A DNA stretch of 64,000 nucleotides from Promethearchaeota archaeon (GTDB lineage Archaea > Asgardarchaeota > Lokiarchaeia > Sigyniarchaeales > SOKP01): positions 1 to 64,000 of the forward strand of contig JAHPZA010000003.1 in NCBI GenBank assembly GCA_019058445.1. The letters are read 5' to 3'. Under the pieces are notes generated by a model. That model had not been told where the DNA came from. It saw only the letters and a program-made list of their open reading frames with translations, and made no database searches. Below, one piece after another: positions 44,528 through 52,337 of the stretch; positions within the stretch are counted from its first letter, which is position 1; every line of letters starts with the position of its first letter. The position numbers and the translations under genes are program-made.

Positions 44528-45310
44528 ATGGATATTATTGATTTGGATGAAAAATATAAAGAAACATTCATGGTATGTTTAGAAGATTGGTCTGATGAGA
44601 TGAAAGAGGCGGGAAACCATAAACACAAATGGTATAATGAAATGAAAAATAAAGGTCTGGGAGTGAAATTAGCAGTTGAAAATGAGAAAGTAGTTGGAAT
44701 GATTCAATATTTACCTATTGAATATTCATTCGCTGAAGGACAAAACCTCTTTGTAATCTTATGCATTTGGGTACACGGATATAAAGAAGGCGTAGGCAAT
44801 TTTCAAAAAAGGGGTATTGGAAAAGCATTGCTCCAAGCTGCTGAAAATGATGTCAAATCCAAAGGTGCTAATGGAATGGTGGCATGGGGCTTATCATTAC
44901 CTTTCTGGATGAGGGCAAAATGGTTCAAAAAGCATGGATACCTTAAAGTAGATAAGCAAAAAATGCAAGTTCTTTTATGGAAACCTTTCACTAATGATGC
45001 TATGCCTCCAAAATGGATTAAACAAAAGAAAGTTCCTGAATTAGTACCAGGAAAAGTAAAAGTAACAGCTTTTATTAATGGATGGTGCCCTGCTCAAAAT
45101 ATTGTATTCGAAAGGGCAAAAAAAGCAACAAAAGAGTTTGGAGATAATGTGATATTTGAGGAAATCCATACCAATAACCGTGAACATTATTTAGAGTGGG
45201 GTATTACTGATGCATTATTTATAGACAATAAAGAAATGAGAACAGGACCTCCTCCATCTTACGAAAAAATAAAAAACCGTATATCTAAGAGAGTTAAAAG
45301 ATTATCATAA
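44528..45310 (+). CDS. GNAT acetyltransferase with C-terminal YoaP-like domain
   Basis: 260 residues. The N-terminal GNAT fold has VKLAVENEKVVGMIQYLPIEYS and the acetyl-CoA loop FQKRGIGKALLQAAENDVK. The C-terminal part, VKVTAFINGWCPAQNIVFERAKKATKEF to the Lys-rich end, matches the YoaP-like domain that follows GNAT in many clostridial and archaeal proteins. A Cys lies in the GWCPAQ segment. ATGAGGT just before ATG supports the start. The acceptor is unknown. Confidence 0.87.
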   Translation: MDIIDLDEKYKETFMVCLEDWSDEMKEAGNHKHKWYNEMKNKGLGVKLAVENEKVVGMIQYLPIEYSFAEGQNLFVILCIWVHGYKEGVGNFQKRGIGKALLQAAENDVKSKGANGMVAWGLSLPFWMRAKWFKKHGYLKVDKQKMQVLLWKPFTNDAMPPKWIKQKKVPELVPGKVKVTAFINGWCPAQNIVFERAKKATKEFGDNVIFEEIHTNNREHYLEWGITDALFIDNKEMRTGPPPSYEKIKNRISKRVKRLS

Positions 45311-45446
45311 ATCAAGTAAAAATTTATACTAATATATACCTCAAAATCTAATATAAATTGGGTATTAAAAATCATTTAGAATTTTTGAATAAACTTTATT
45401 AGAATACAAGGACAATAAACAATTATTAGTCAATAGGTGGTAAACA

Positions 45447-46229
45447 ATAATCGATTGGTCTAAAGCCCAGTCAAACCCTAAATCAAAGCAAAAGGTATTA
45501 GGAAGAGATCTGTTGGATTTACGGGCTAAAATAAATGATTTAGAAAAGAATCTCGCTCAAAAAAGAAAAGAGATAAAGGACTTAAATGATAGAATAAGAT
45601 CTGCTGCAACTGACGTAGAACTTGGCTTAAGTAAGGTAGAAGAGAGGAAAAGAAAATTTGAAATTCGAGATAAAGCATTAAATGAGAAAATTACTTTTTT
45701 AGAAAAGACAATATTAAACAGGAATAAAGAAATAGAGATTCTTAAAGTGGATATAGAACAGAGAAATCGTCAAATTAGTAATCTTAAAAAATTAGAAGAT
45801 CAAATCGTAGAAAAAGACAAGGATATCAATCATTTAAAACAAATCATTGAACAAATGAATAGACAAAAAGATATTGATAAAAAAGATTTTACTCAACAAC
45901 TTTTAAACAAGGATTTAGAAGTTGAAAAGAGTAATGAAATCTTAAAACAAATCAAAAAACAACTGGAAACTAACGAAAACTTAATCCATCGAAAAGATGT
46001 AGAAATCGAGAAGCTTGAAATTGAATTTGAGAATAAAGCTAAACAAATAAACGAGATTACTCAAAAATTTAGGGATCTCGAATCGAAAATATCTGATGAG
46101 ATTCAATTATCTTCCAAACTCATCAAAAAAATTGAGAAGTTAATGCATCTTAAAGGATTTGTGAGCGACAAAGAACTTGAGGATCTAAAAGAAAAAATAG
46201 AAAAAAACCAATTCTCTATCAATTATTAA
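45447..46229 (+). CDS. Capped coiled-coil protein B, probable ATA start
   Basis: About 260 residues. From ATA at 45447 it reads (M)IDWSKAQSNP, then KVLGRDLLDLRAKINDLEKN, a long charged coiled coil, and the end cap KIEKLMHLKGFVSDKELEDL. The N-terminal cap aligns with MSIDW, MRIDW and MSIDW of the paralogs, yet no ATG, GTG or TTG lies between the upstream stop (TAA, 45441) and the cap. AGGTGG at 45435-45440 is six bases from ATA. The first conventional start is TTG at 45513, which would remove the whole conserved cap. It is first of three tandem paralogs. Confidence 0.83.
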   Translation: MIDWSKAQSNPKSKQKVLGRDLLDLRAKINDLEKNLAQKRKEIKDLNDRIRSAATDVELGLSKVEERKRKFEIRDKALNEKITFLEKTILNRNKEIEILKVDIEQRNRQISNLKKLEDQIVEKDKDINHLKQIIEQMNRQKDIDKKDFTQQLLNKDLEVEKSNEILKQIKKQLETNENLIHRKDVEIEKLEIEFENKAKQINEITQKFRDLESKISDEIQLSSKLIKKIEKLMHLKGFVSDKELEDLKEKIEKNQFSINY

Positions 46230-46385
46230 TCTATTGGGCACTGCTAAACTAAAATTATTGTATGCTTTTTCAGAGGAGAAAGAGGCGCAAGACTTCATTT
46301 TTTTGTGTGTAAAAATGTTAAGAAAGCGTAGTTAGAAGTAAAATTTTTATACGAACGTAAAAATTTCTAGTATATTAGAACAGAT

Positions 46386-46397
46386 ATATTTATAAAA
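46386..46397 (+). promoter_or_regulatory. TATA box of coiled-coil gene C
   Basis: ATATTTATAAAA, followed by TTA, lies 88 bases before the ATG at 46474. The same 15 bases recur before gene D (47472). A leader of about 60 bases is predicted. Confidence 0.6.
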
Positions 46398-46473
46398 TTA
46401 ATGTGATAACCTAATAACAAGGGTTTATATTTATATTAATTTTTAGAGGAATACCTTAAGGAGATTATAGAGT

Positions 46474-47349
46474 ATGAGAATAGATTGGGAATTAGCAACT
46501 GTAAAGCCTAATAGAAGGCAAAAAATTGAAGGGAAATATCTTTTAGATCTAAGAACTAAAATACATGATTTAGAACATGAATTATCTCAAAGTAATAAAG
46601 AAATAGAACAAGCCAAAGAAAAGTTAACAATTACCGAACAAAGTTTTAACCAACTTACAGAAAAATTCATAGCTTCTGAGAAAAATATGGATGAGATTAT
46701 ATCAGATCTTAAAAAGAAATTGCGAATGGCTGAGACGAAATTTACGGAAAAAAATGACCGAGTTGATGTATCCTTGGACAGAATTACAGAGCTGGAACAA
46801 AAAATCTTAAATAAAGATAATGAATTAATGAGAGTAAAATTTAATTTAGAAAAGACAAATAAAGAAATCGAGAAATTGAGAAATCATTTCAGTCAAAATT
46901 CTACGGGGAAAGAAAGTCAAATTGAAGAACTGAGGTCTGATTTAGAAACAACCCGAAGAGAAGTTAATTTATTAAAACAGGAACTGGAGCAGTCTGTGTC
47001 GACAAAAAGTCTTGATGTAAACCGTTTTAAAACTGAATTAGAACAAAGGAACAACCAAATTGAACAACAAAACAAACAAATTGAAATCAATAAAAAGGAT
47101 TTAGATCACACAATTTTAACTAAGGATAGTATAATAGCTAAACTTGAAAAAGATCTTGAAGATAAAATTAATCAAATTGAAGACTTAAATAACAACATAA
47201 ATGAACTGTATAGTCAAATATCGAATGTTAAAGATACTGGATTAACCATCACAAATGTACCTAATGAAAGCAGTGTTTTGAAGAGAATTAAAGAATTAAT
47301 GGACCTGAAAGGTTTTGTCACTGATAAAGAGCTTGAACAGCTTATGTAA
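46474..47349 (+). CDS. Capped coiled-coil protein C (291 aa)
   Basis: Cap MRIDWELATVKPNRRQKIEGKYLLDLRTKIHDLEHE, then about 220 residues of heptad-like Lys/Glu/Leu-rich helix with several Asn/Gln-rich breaks (NNQIEQQNKQIE), then the end cap RIKELMDLKGFVTDKELEQLM. It is the longest of the four paralogs. The ATG follows AAGGAGA at good spacing. No membrane segment is seen. It has its own TATA box, so the three tandem genes are probably separate transcripts. The function is unknown. Confidence 0.87.
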   Translation: MRIDWELATVKPNRRQKIEGKYLLDLRTKIHDLEHELSQSNKEIEQAKEKLTITEQSFNQLTEKFIASEKNMDEIISDLKKKLRMAETKFTEKNDRVDVSLDRITELEQKILNKDNELMRVKFNLEKTNKEIEKLRNHFSQNSTGKESQIEELRSDLETTRREVNLLKQELEQSVSTKSLDVNRFKTELEQRNNQIEQQNKQIEINKKDLDHTILTKDSIIAKLEKDLEDKINQIEDLNNNINELYSQISNVKDTGLTITNVPNESSVLKRIKELMDLKGFVTDKELEQLM

Positions 47350-47471
47350 GTTCCACTTAACCTTTTTTTCTAAATTCAGAAACTTTAAACATTTAAACTA
47401 GTTCTATACACAAATCAAACTTTGTTTTTATGAAATGGAAAGTTTCTTAAAATGTTAGGAAATTTAGAGAA

Positions 47472-47483
47472 ATATTTATAAAA
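47472..47483 (+). promoter_or_regulatory. TATA box of coiled-coil gene D
   Basis: ATATTTATAAAA lies 83 bases before the TTG start at 47555, identical to the element of gene C and close to that of gene A. Confidence 0.6.
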
Positions 47484-47554
47484 TTAGTAATAGATATACT
47501 CATTATCAACAAATATGGATTTTTAAAAGTCTGAGAATTCTTAAGTGATATATT

Positions 47555-48262
47555 TTGAGTATTGATTGGTCGAAATTAGAGTCCAAACCTGAAATGAAAA
47601 TAAAGGTTGATGGGCAAATTTTATTAGATCTTAAAGCCAAAATTCACGATTTAGAACTGGAATTGATCCAACATAAAGAAGATCTAGAAACAACAAAAGA
47701 AATATTAAGCGAAAAAGAAACCTTAATAAAAAGTTTAACCGATAAATTATCATCTACGGAAAATGAGCTGAATGACTCTGAGAAAAAAATTCAGAGTGAT
47801 GCGGAAGAAATAAACTCATTAACAAACCAAAATGCTGAATTGACGGATCAGTTGGTAAAAATTAAAGAAGAATTATCTGATAAAATGAAGGAATTAGAAA
47901 CTCTAAAGAATGAAGTTGTAAGAGATGTTACTCAGAGAGACAATGAAGTAGAAAATCTAAAAAACATTACTATCCAAAAAAATAGAGAGATAGAAAGATT
48001 CAAAATCGATTTGGAGCAAAAAAATAAAGAGATTGAAGATTTAAGAGAGATTATCACACAAAAGGAGAAAGAAATTTCTAATCTTAATGGAGAATTAGAG
48101 ACAAAATTAAAGCTAATCGATGAGTTCAAAAATAAGATTAAATTGTTGGAAGTAACTATTTCAGAGGGGCAATCATCTCAATATATTGTTGATGAAATCA
48201 AAAGTATTATGCAGCAAAAAGGCTTTTTGTCTGACCGAGAATTTGAAAACCTAATTAAATAA
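47555..48262 (+). CDS. Capped coiled-coil protein D (235 aa)
   Basis: TTG start giving MSIDWSKLESKPEMKIKVDGQILLDLKAKIHDLELE, then about 170 residues of coiled coil, then the end cap DEIKSIMQQKGFLSDREFENLIK. The start is fixed by the cap shared with the paralogs. It lies 158 bases from the convergent Ras-like GTPase gene. The family members differ in rod length (179, about 260, 291 and 235 residues), as expected of spacers or filaments. The function is unknown. Confidence 0.86.
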   Translation: MSIDWSKLESKPEMKIKVDGQILLDLKAKIHDLELELIQHKEDLETTKEILSEKETLIKSLTDKLSSTENELNDSEKKIQSDAEEINSLTNQNAELTDQLVKIKEELSDKMKELETLKNEVVRDVTQRDNEVENLKNITIQKNREIERFKIDLEQKNKEIEDLREIITQKEKEISNLNGELETKLKLIDEFKNKIKLLEVTISEGQSSQYIVDEIKSIMQQKGFLSDREFENLIK

Positions 48263-48420
48263 GTTGAATGGAACAGTTTACATTATAAAAAATTAATACT
48301 ATGAAATTTTATCATCAAAATTCCAAATTTTCACAAAAGCAATTAAAAATAAATAGTAATTAGAATTAAAACTAATTTGATAAAAATCAAAAAACTCTAT
48401 ACTCAAGCAAATTCGATTAA

Positions 48421-49026
48421 TTAGAGAATTTTATCATAGTGAAAATTATAATGAGTCAAGACTGTTCTAACCAATTCTTTAAAGCTAAGTTCGATATTAT
48501 AATTTGTTTTTGAAGACGTTTTTATAAAGCTACTTTCATTGTGTCTTTTGAGAAATCGGTCAATAACTAAATCATCTATAAGGGTGCCGGCATCTGGAGT
48601 ATTTGTTAAATCACTTTTGGTACCAATAACAAATCTAGGGGTATTTTGATGGTTGTATTGAACAAGCTTATCATACCACCAATCCAACATAAGTAATGTC
48701 TGAATATTTACTAAACTAAAGACTAAGAAAATACCATTTGCACCACTAAGATAATAAAGAAAGAATTTTCTAAATTGTTCTTGACCACCAAAATCCCACA
48801 ATGAGAGTCTAATAAATTTTTCCTCTCCATCAATTAATATAGCCAAATCGTGTGTATAAAAATCAACTCCAATCGTCAATTGGGTGCTAGCTTCAAACGT
48901 ATTATAACATAACCTTCTACAAATGCAGGTTTTACCCACTCCCCCCTGACCTAAGATGCATATTTTTATGATATAATGGGGTTTAATCTCATTAGCATTG
49001 CTAATTATTGGCATAAATGAATACAA
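48421..49026 (-). CDS. Ras-like small GTPase 1
   Basis: 201 residues. The G1 motif is GQGGVGKTC, the switch-I Thr lies in LTIGVDF, G3 is DFGGQEQF and G5 is KTSSK. The G4 position reads GTKSD, not the usual NKxD. It resembles the protein at 60551-61129 along its whole length, with a shared end motif (LTHYNFHYDKIL / LEDHQLAYDKLL). No C-terminal Cys for lipidation is seen. GAGGT six bases before ATG supports the start. It lies beside the coiled-coil genes and the LRR gene. Confidence 0.92.
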   Translation of the reverse strand: MYSFMPIISNANEIKPHYIIKICILGQGGVGKTCICRRLCYNTFEASTQLTIGVDFYTHDLAILIDGEEKFIRLSLWDFGGQEQFRKFFLYYLSGANGIFLVFSLVNIQTLLMLDWWYDKLVQYNHQNTPRFVIGTKSDLTNTPDAGTLIDDLVIDRFLKRHNESSFIKTSSKTNYNIELSFKELVRTVLTHYNFHYDKIL

Positions 49027-49243
49027 TACCTCAAAGTGACTTTATTATCTTTAGTCCTATATATAGGGCTTTAAATTCTATTCTTATCTTCAAGAAATTT
49101 TTGCTTAAAACATGACTTTTTGAACTATACATCTAATAAAAAAATTTATTAATAAGTTTAATTTTTTAAAAAAAGATTAAAGAATTTATAAAATAATTAA
49201 GAGAAGGATCAGACGTTTTTTGGATTTTTACTATTTATTATCG

Positions 49244-49963
49244 TTAAATTCCGCATTTTTTCAAAACTTCTGGAAGATTTTGAAGTGTCCCATTATCGCT
49301 AATAATCCCTCCGTAATTTTCAACAATTTCTTTTGTAATTGGTGTATCTTTTATCTTTAGTGTATAATTCCTTGCATTGTTAAGGGACTTTAAATTACAA
49401 ACTTTGGTTCTATTAAGTCCAAGCATCTCCAAATTTTTCGGTCCATTTATCTTAGGCACTTCGATAAGTGGGCAGTCATGAAGGTGGAGTTCTAATAAAT
49501 TTTCTAATGTTTCTAATCCAATCACTTTTGTAAGGTGATTACCTGAAAGAATTAAGGTTTTTAAATTTACAAGATTTTCAAGTCCCTTAATTTCATCAAT
49601 TTCATTATAGCATAGATTTAGATATTCTAAATTTGTAAGATTTTCAAGCCCTTTAATACTAAGGATTTTATTTGAATGCAAGTCTATAGATTTAAGATTT
49701 TTAAGCTTATCAAGGCCTTCAATTTGAACTATATAATTATGGGAAAGATCTAAGTTCTCGAGATTTATAAGGGATTCTAAGCCTTTAATATCAAAAATCT
49801 CATTTTGGGACAGTTCTAAACTTTTCAAATCCTTTAAGTTCTCAAGGCCTTCTATTTCTGTAATTTCTTCAATAGATTTTAGCCATAAATCTAGTACACC
49901 ATTTTCTACCGAAAATTTTCTTCCCCCATATACTACATAATCTTTAATATTATTCAATTCCAT
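49244..49963 (-). CDS. SDS22-like leucine-rich-repeat protein
   Basis: 239 residues with about seven 22-residue leucine-rich repeats of SDS22 type: LKSLELSQNEIFDIKGLESLIN, LENLDLSHNYIVQIEGLDKLKN, LKSIDLHSNKILSIKGLENLTN and so on. A short cap (DYVVYGGRKFSVENGVLDLWL) precedes the array and a C-terminal cap follows. There is no signal peptide, so it is cytoplasmic. In eukaryotes SDS22 binds phosphatase catalytic subunits; here binding to a partner protein such as the GTPase can only be guessed. Confidence 0.92.
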   Translation of the reverse strand: MELNNIKDYVVYGGRKFSVENGVLDLWLKSIEEITEIEGLENLKDLKSLELSQNEIFDIKGLESLINLENLDLSHNYIVQIEGLDKLKNLKSIDLHSNKILSIKGLENLTNLEYLNLCYNEIDEIKGLENLVNLKTLILSGNHLTKVIGLETLENLLELHLHDCPLIEVPKINGPKNLEMLGLNRTKVCNLKSLNNARNYTLKIKDTPITKEIVENYGGIISDNGTLQNLPEVLKKCGI

Positions 49964-50177
49964 TTGCTAACTATTGAATTATATTTTCTGATATTTAAAA
50001 CTGTTTATTTTATCCAATTTATTTTAAGTTTTTATTGATTTAGTAAAAAGCGATTGAAATTTCAAATTTTCTTGGACATAAAGATTTATATCAATAGAAA
50101 AAAAATAGAATAATTATATCATTTTTTACAAAAATAAATGAAATTTTATTTAAAATTACAAACTTAAAGGAAAAATA

Positions 50178-52334
50178 ATGGTAAAAATAAAATCTATAGC
50201 ATTAGACACAGGTGGAACGATGACAGATAGTTTTATCATCGACGAGATGGGCACTTTTACTGTAGGAAAAGCACAAACTACGCCATACAACGAATCTGAA
50301 GGAATACTCAATTCGATAGCGGATTCTCTACAATATCGAGGGATTACTCTATCCGAATCAGGTGAATCTGTAGAAGCTCTGGTTTATTCGGGTACTGCTA
50401 TGTTAAATCGGCTTTTAGAACGAGAAGGGAACAGCAATATCGGCGTCATTGTAAATGCTGGATTTGAGGATCTCCTGAGATTAGGAAGAGCTCTTCAATG
50501 TTGGATTTGGCTGGATTATGGGGGTCGCTTGCATGCGAGAGAACACGAACATCCTGAACCGCTTATACCAAGGAAGCAAATTAAGGGTGTCAGAGGCAGA
50601 ATTAACTTCTGGGGAGAAGAACTAATACCACTATATAATGAAGATGTAAAAAAAGCGGTACGCGAACTGCTTGATAAGGGAGTAGAAAGTATTTGTGTCT
50701 GTTTGCTCTGTTCATACATGAATGCTAGTCATGAAATGCAAGTTGAAAGAATTGCCAAAGAAGTAATGAAGGAAATGGGCAAAGAAATTCCAATTATTTT
50801 GTCAAGCGAGCATAATCCAGTAAGAGGTGAAACACCACGTTTGAATGCTCTCATTATAGAACAATATGCTGCTGAACCTTCGAGGAAGCAATTAATTGAA
50901 ATTGCGGAACGAATGAAAGAAAAAGGAGTGCCGGCACCTCTTAGAATTTTAACAACATATGGAGGGACTATTTCTCCTTATCACAAAACCCTTATCCCTA
51001 CCATGGTTTCAGGTCCGATCGGTGGAATGATAGGTACCCAATTTATTGCTGAAAAATATGGCATAAAAAACTTAGTATCTTCAGATGTAGGGGGCACTAG
51101 TTTCGACGTTGGGCTCGTAATGGAGCGTTATGTTCCAGCAAAATGGGAAAGTTCTCTTGGAAAATTTATATTAAATATCCCTATGATTGCTTTAGATTCA
51201 ATAGGCGCTGGTACTGGAATGTATGTAAGATATAATGAAATCTCTGATAGATTAGAATTTGGTCCTGAAAGTGCTGGATACAAAATTGGAGTATGTAATG
51301 AGCAATCTGGAGTAGAGACGGTAACCATGACTGATTGCAGTATTATTTTAGGCTACCTTAATCCGGATTATTTTCTTGGAGGGAAGATAAAACTAAATAA
51401 AAATCGAGCTTTTAAATATATCGAAGAACAAATTGCTGATCCTTTGAAGGCAGATCCTTATAGCACTGCTAGAGGTGCTCTTGACCTCATAGAAATTAAT
51501 ATGAAGAACCACCTCAATGGAATGATTCAAGGTCTTGGATTCAGACCAGAAAATTATACTTTAATTTCTTTTGGAGGAGGAGGTCCCCTTCATGTTGCTG
51601 GATACGCCCAAGATTTAAAATTTCAAGACATTTTAATACCGGAATGGGCGCCCGCTTTCTCTGCTTTCGGTTGTGCATGTGCAGATCACTCATATCGGCA
51701 TGAAAAATCTGTTGATTTAGTTATGCCTCCTGATGGCGGAATGGATGGATTTGTAGCATCCATGATGAGCTCCACATGGACTGATTTAAAAATCGAAATT
51801 TCTAAAGAGTTTGAGAAAGAGGGAAGAGATGTTAGTGAGATGGAATTCAGACCTTCCCTGCGAATGCAGTATTTCGGAATGTTTGACGACTTGGAAGTAG
51901 AATCACCCGCAGAACAATTAATTAGTCAATATTCTACGGAAAAAGATCGCTATATTTCTGAAGATTTGACAGAAATCACCAGAAGATATAATAAACTATT
52001 TGAGGAAATATTCCGCAGAGGAACAACTAGCCCGGAACTCGGATATCATATAACCAAAGCAATAGGGACAGGTATTGTACCTGTACCAAAACCTAAATTA
52101 CCAGAACAACAGCTTACTAGTGAAAAGCCTGATGATGAAGCTACCAAGGGAAATAGAGATATTTTCTGGGGAAAAGGCTGGCATGAAGCCTCACTCTGGG
52201 AAATGAGTTTACTAAAGGCAGGGAATATCATTGATGGCCCAGCAGTGATTGAAGCTCCAGCAACTACTTTAGTGGTTCCACCAGGATATCGTGTTAAACT
52301 TGATAAGCATAGAATTTTCCATATGGAGGTGTAA
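50178..52334 (+). CDS. acxA: Acetone carboxylase beta-type subunit (HyuA family)
   Basis: 718 residues of the hydantoinase A/acetone-carboxylase beta family. The ASKHA-type nucleotide-binding fold shows at LDTGGTMTDSFII (8-20), DVGGTSFDVGLV (about 300) and FGGGGPLHVAGY (about 470). The length matches AcxA (about 717). It would activate acetone and bicarbonate with ATP. It is the first gene of a tight three-gene operon (3 bases, then 0 bases spacing). The gamma-subunit gene downstream argues for acetone carboxylase rather than hydantoinase or oxoprolinase. Confidence 0.9.
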   Translation: MVKIKSIALDTGGTMTDSFIIDEMGTFTVGKAQTTPYNESEGILNSIADSLQYRGITLSESGESVEALVYSGTAMLNRLLEREGNSNIGVIVNAGFEDLLRLGRALQCWIWLDYGGRLHAREHEHPEPLIPRKQIKGVRGRINFWGEELIPLYNEDVKKAVRELLDKGVESICVCLLCSYMNASHEMQVERIAKEVMKEMGKEIPIILSSEHNPVRGETPRLNALIIEQYAAEPSRKQLIEIAERMKEKGVPAPLRILTTYGGTISPYHKTLIPTMVSGPIGGMIGTQFIAEKYGIKNLVSSDVGGTSFDVGLVMERYVPAKWESSLGKFILNIPMIALDSIGAGTGMYVRYNEISDRLEFGPESAGYKIGVCNEQSGVETVTMTDCSIILGYLNPDYFLGGKIKLNKNRAFKYIEEQIADPLKADPYSTARGALDLIEINMKNHLNGMIQGLGFRPENYTLISFGGGGPLHVAGYAQDLKFQDILIPEWAPAFSAFGCACADHSYRHEKSVDLVMPPDGGMDGFVASMMSSTWTDLKIEISKEFEKEGRDVSEMEFRPSLRMQYFGMFDDLEVESPAEQLISQYSTEKDRYISEDLTEITRRYNKLFEEIFRRGTTSPELGYHITKAIGTGIVPVPKPKLPEQQLTSEKPDDEATKGNRDIFWGKGWHEASLWEMSLLKAGNIIDGPAVIEAPATTLVVPPGYRVKLDKHRIFHMEV

Positions 52335-52337
52335 TAA

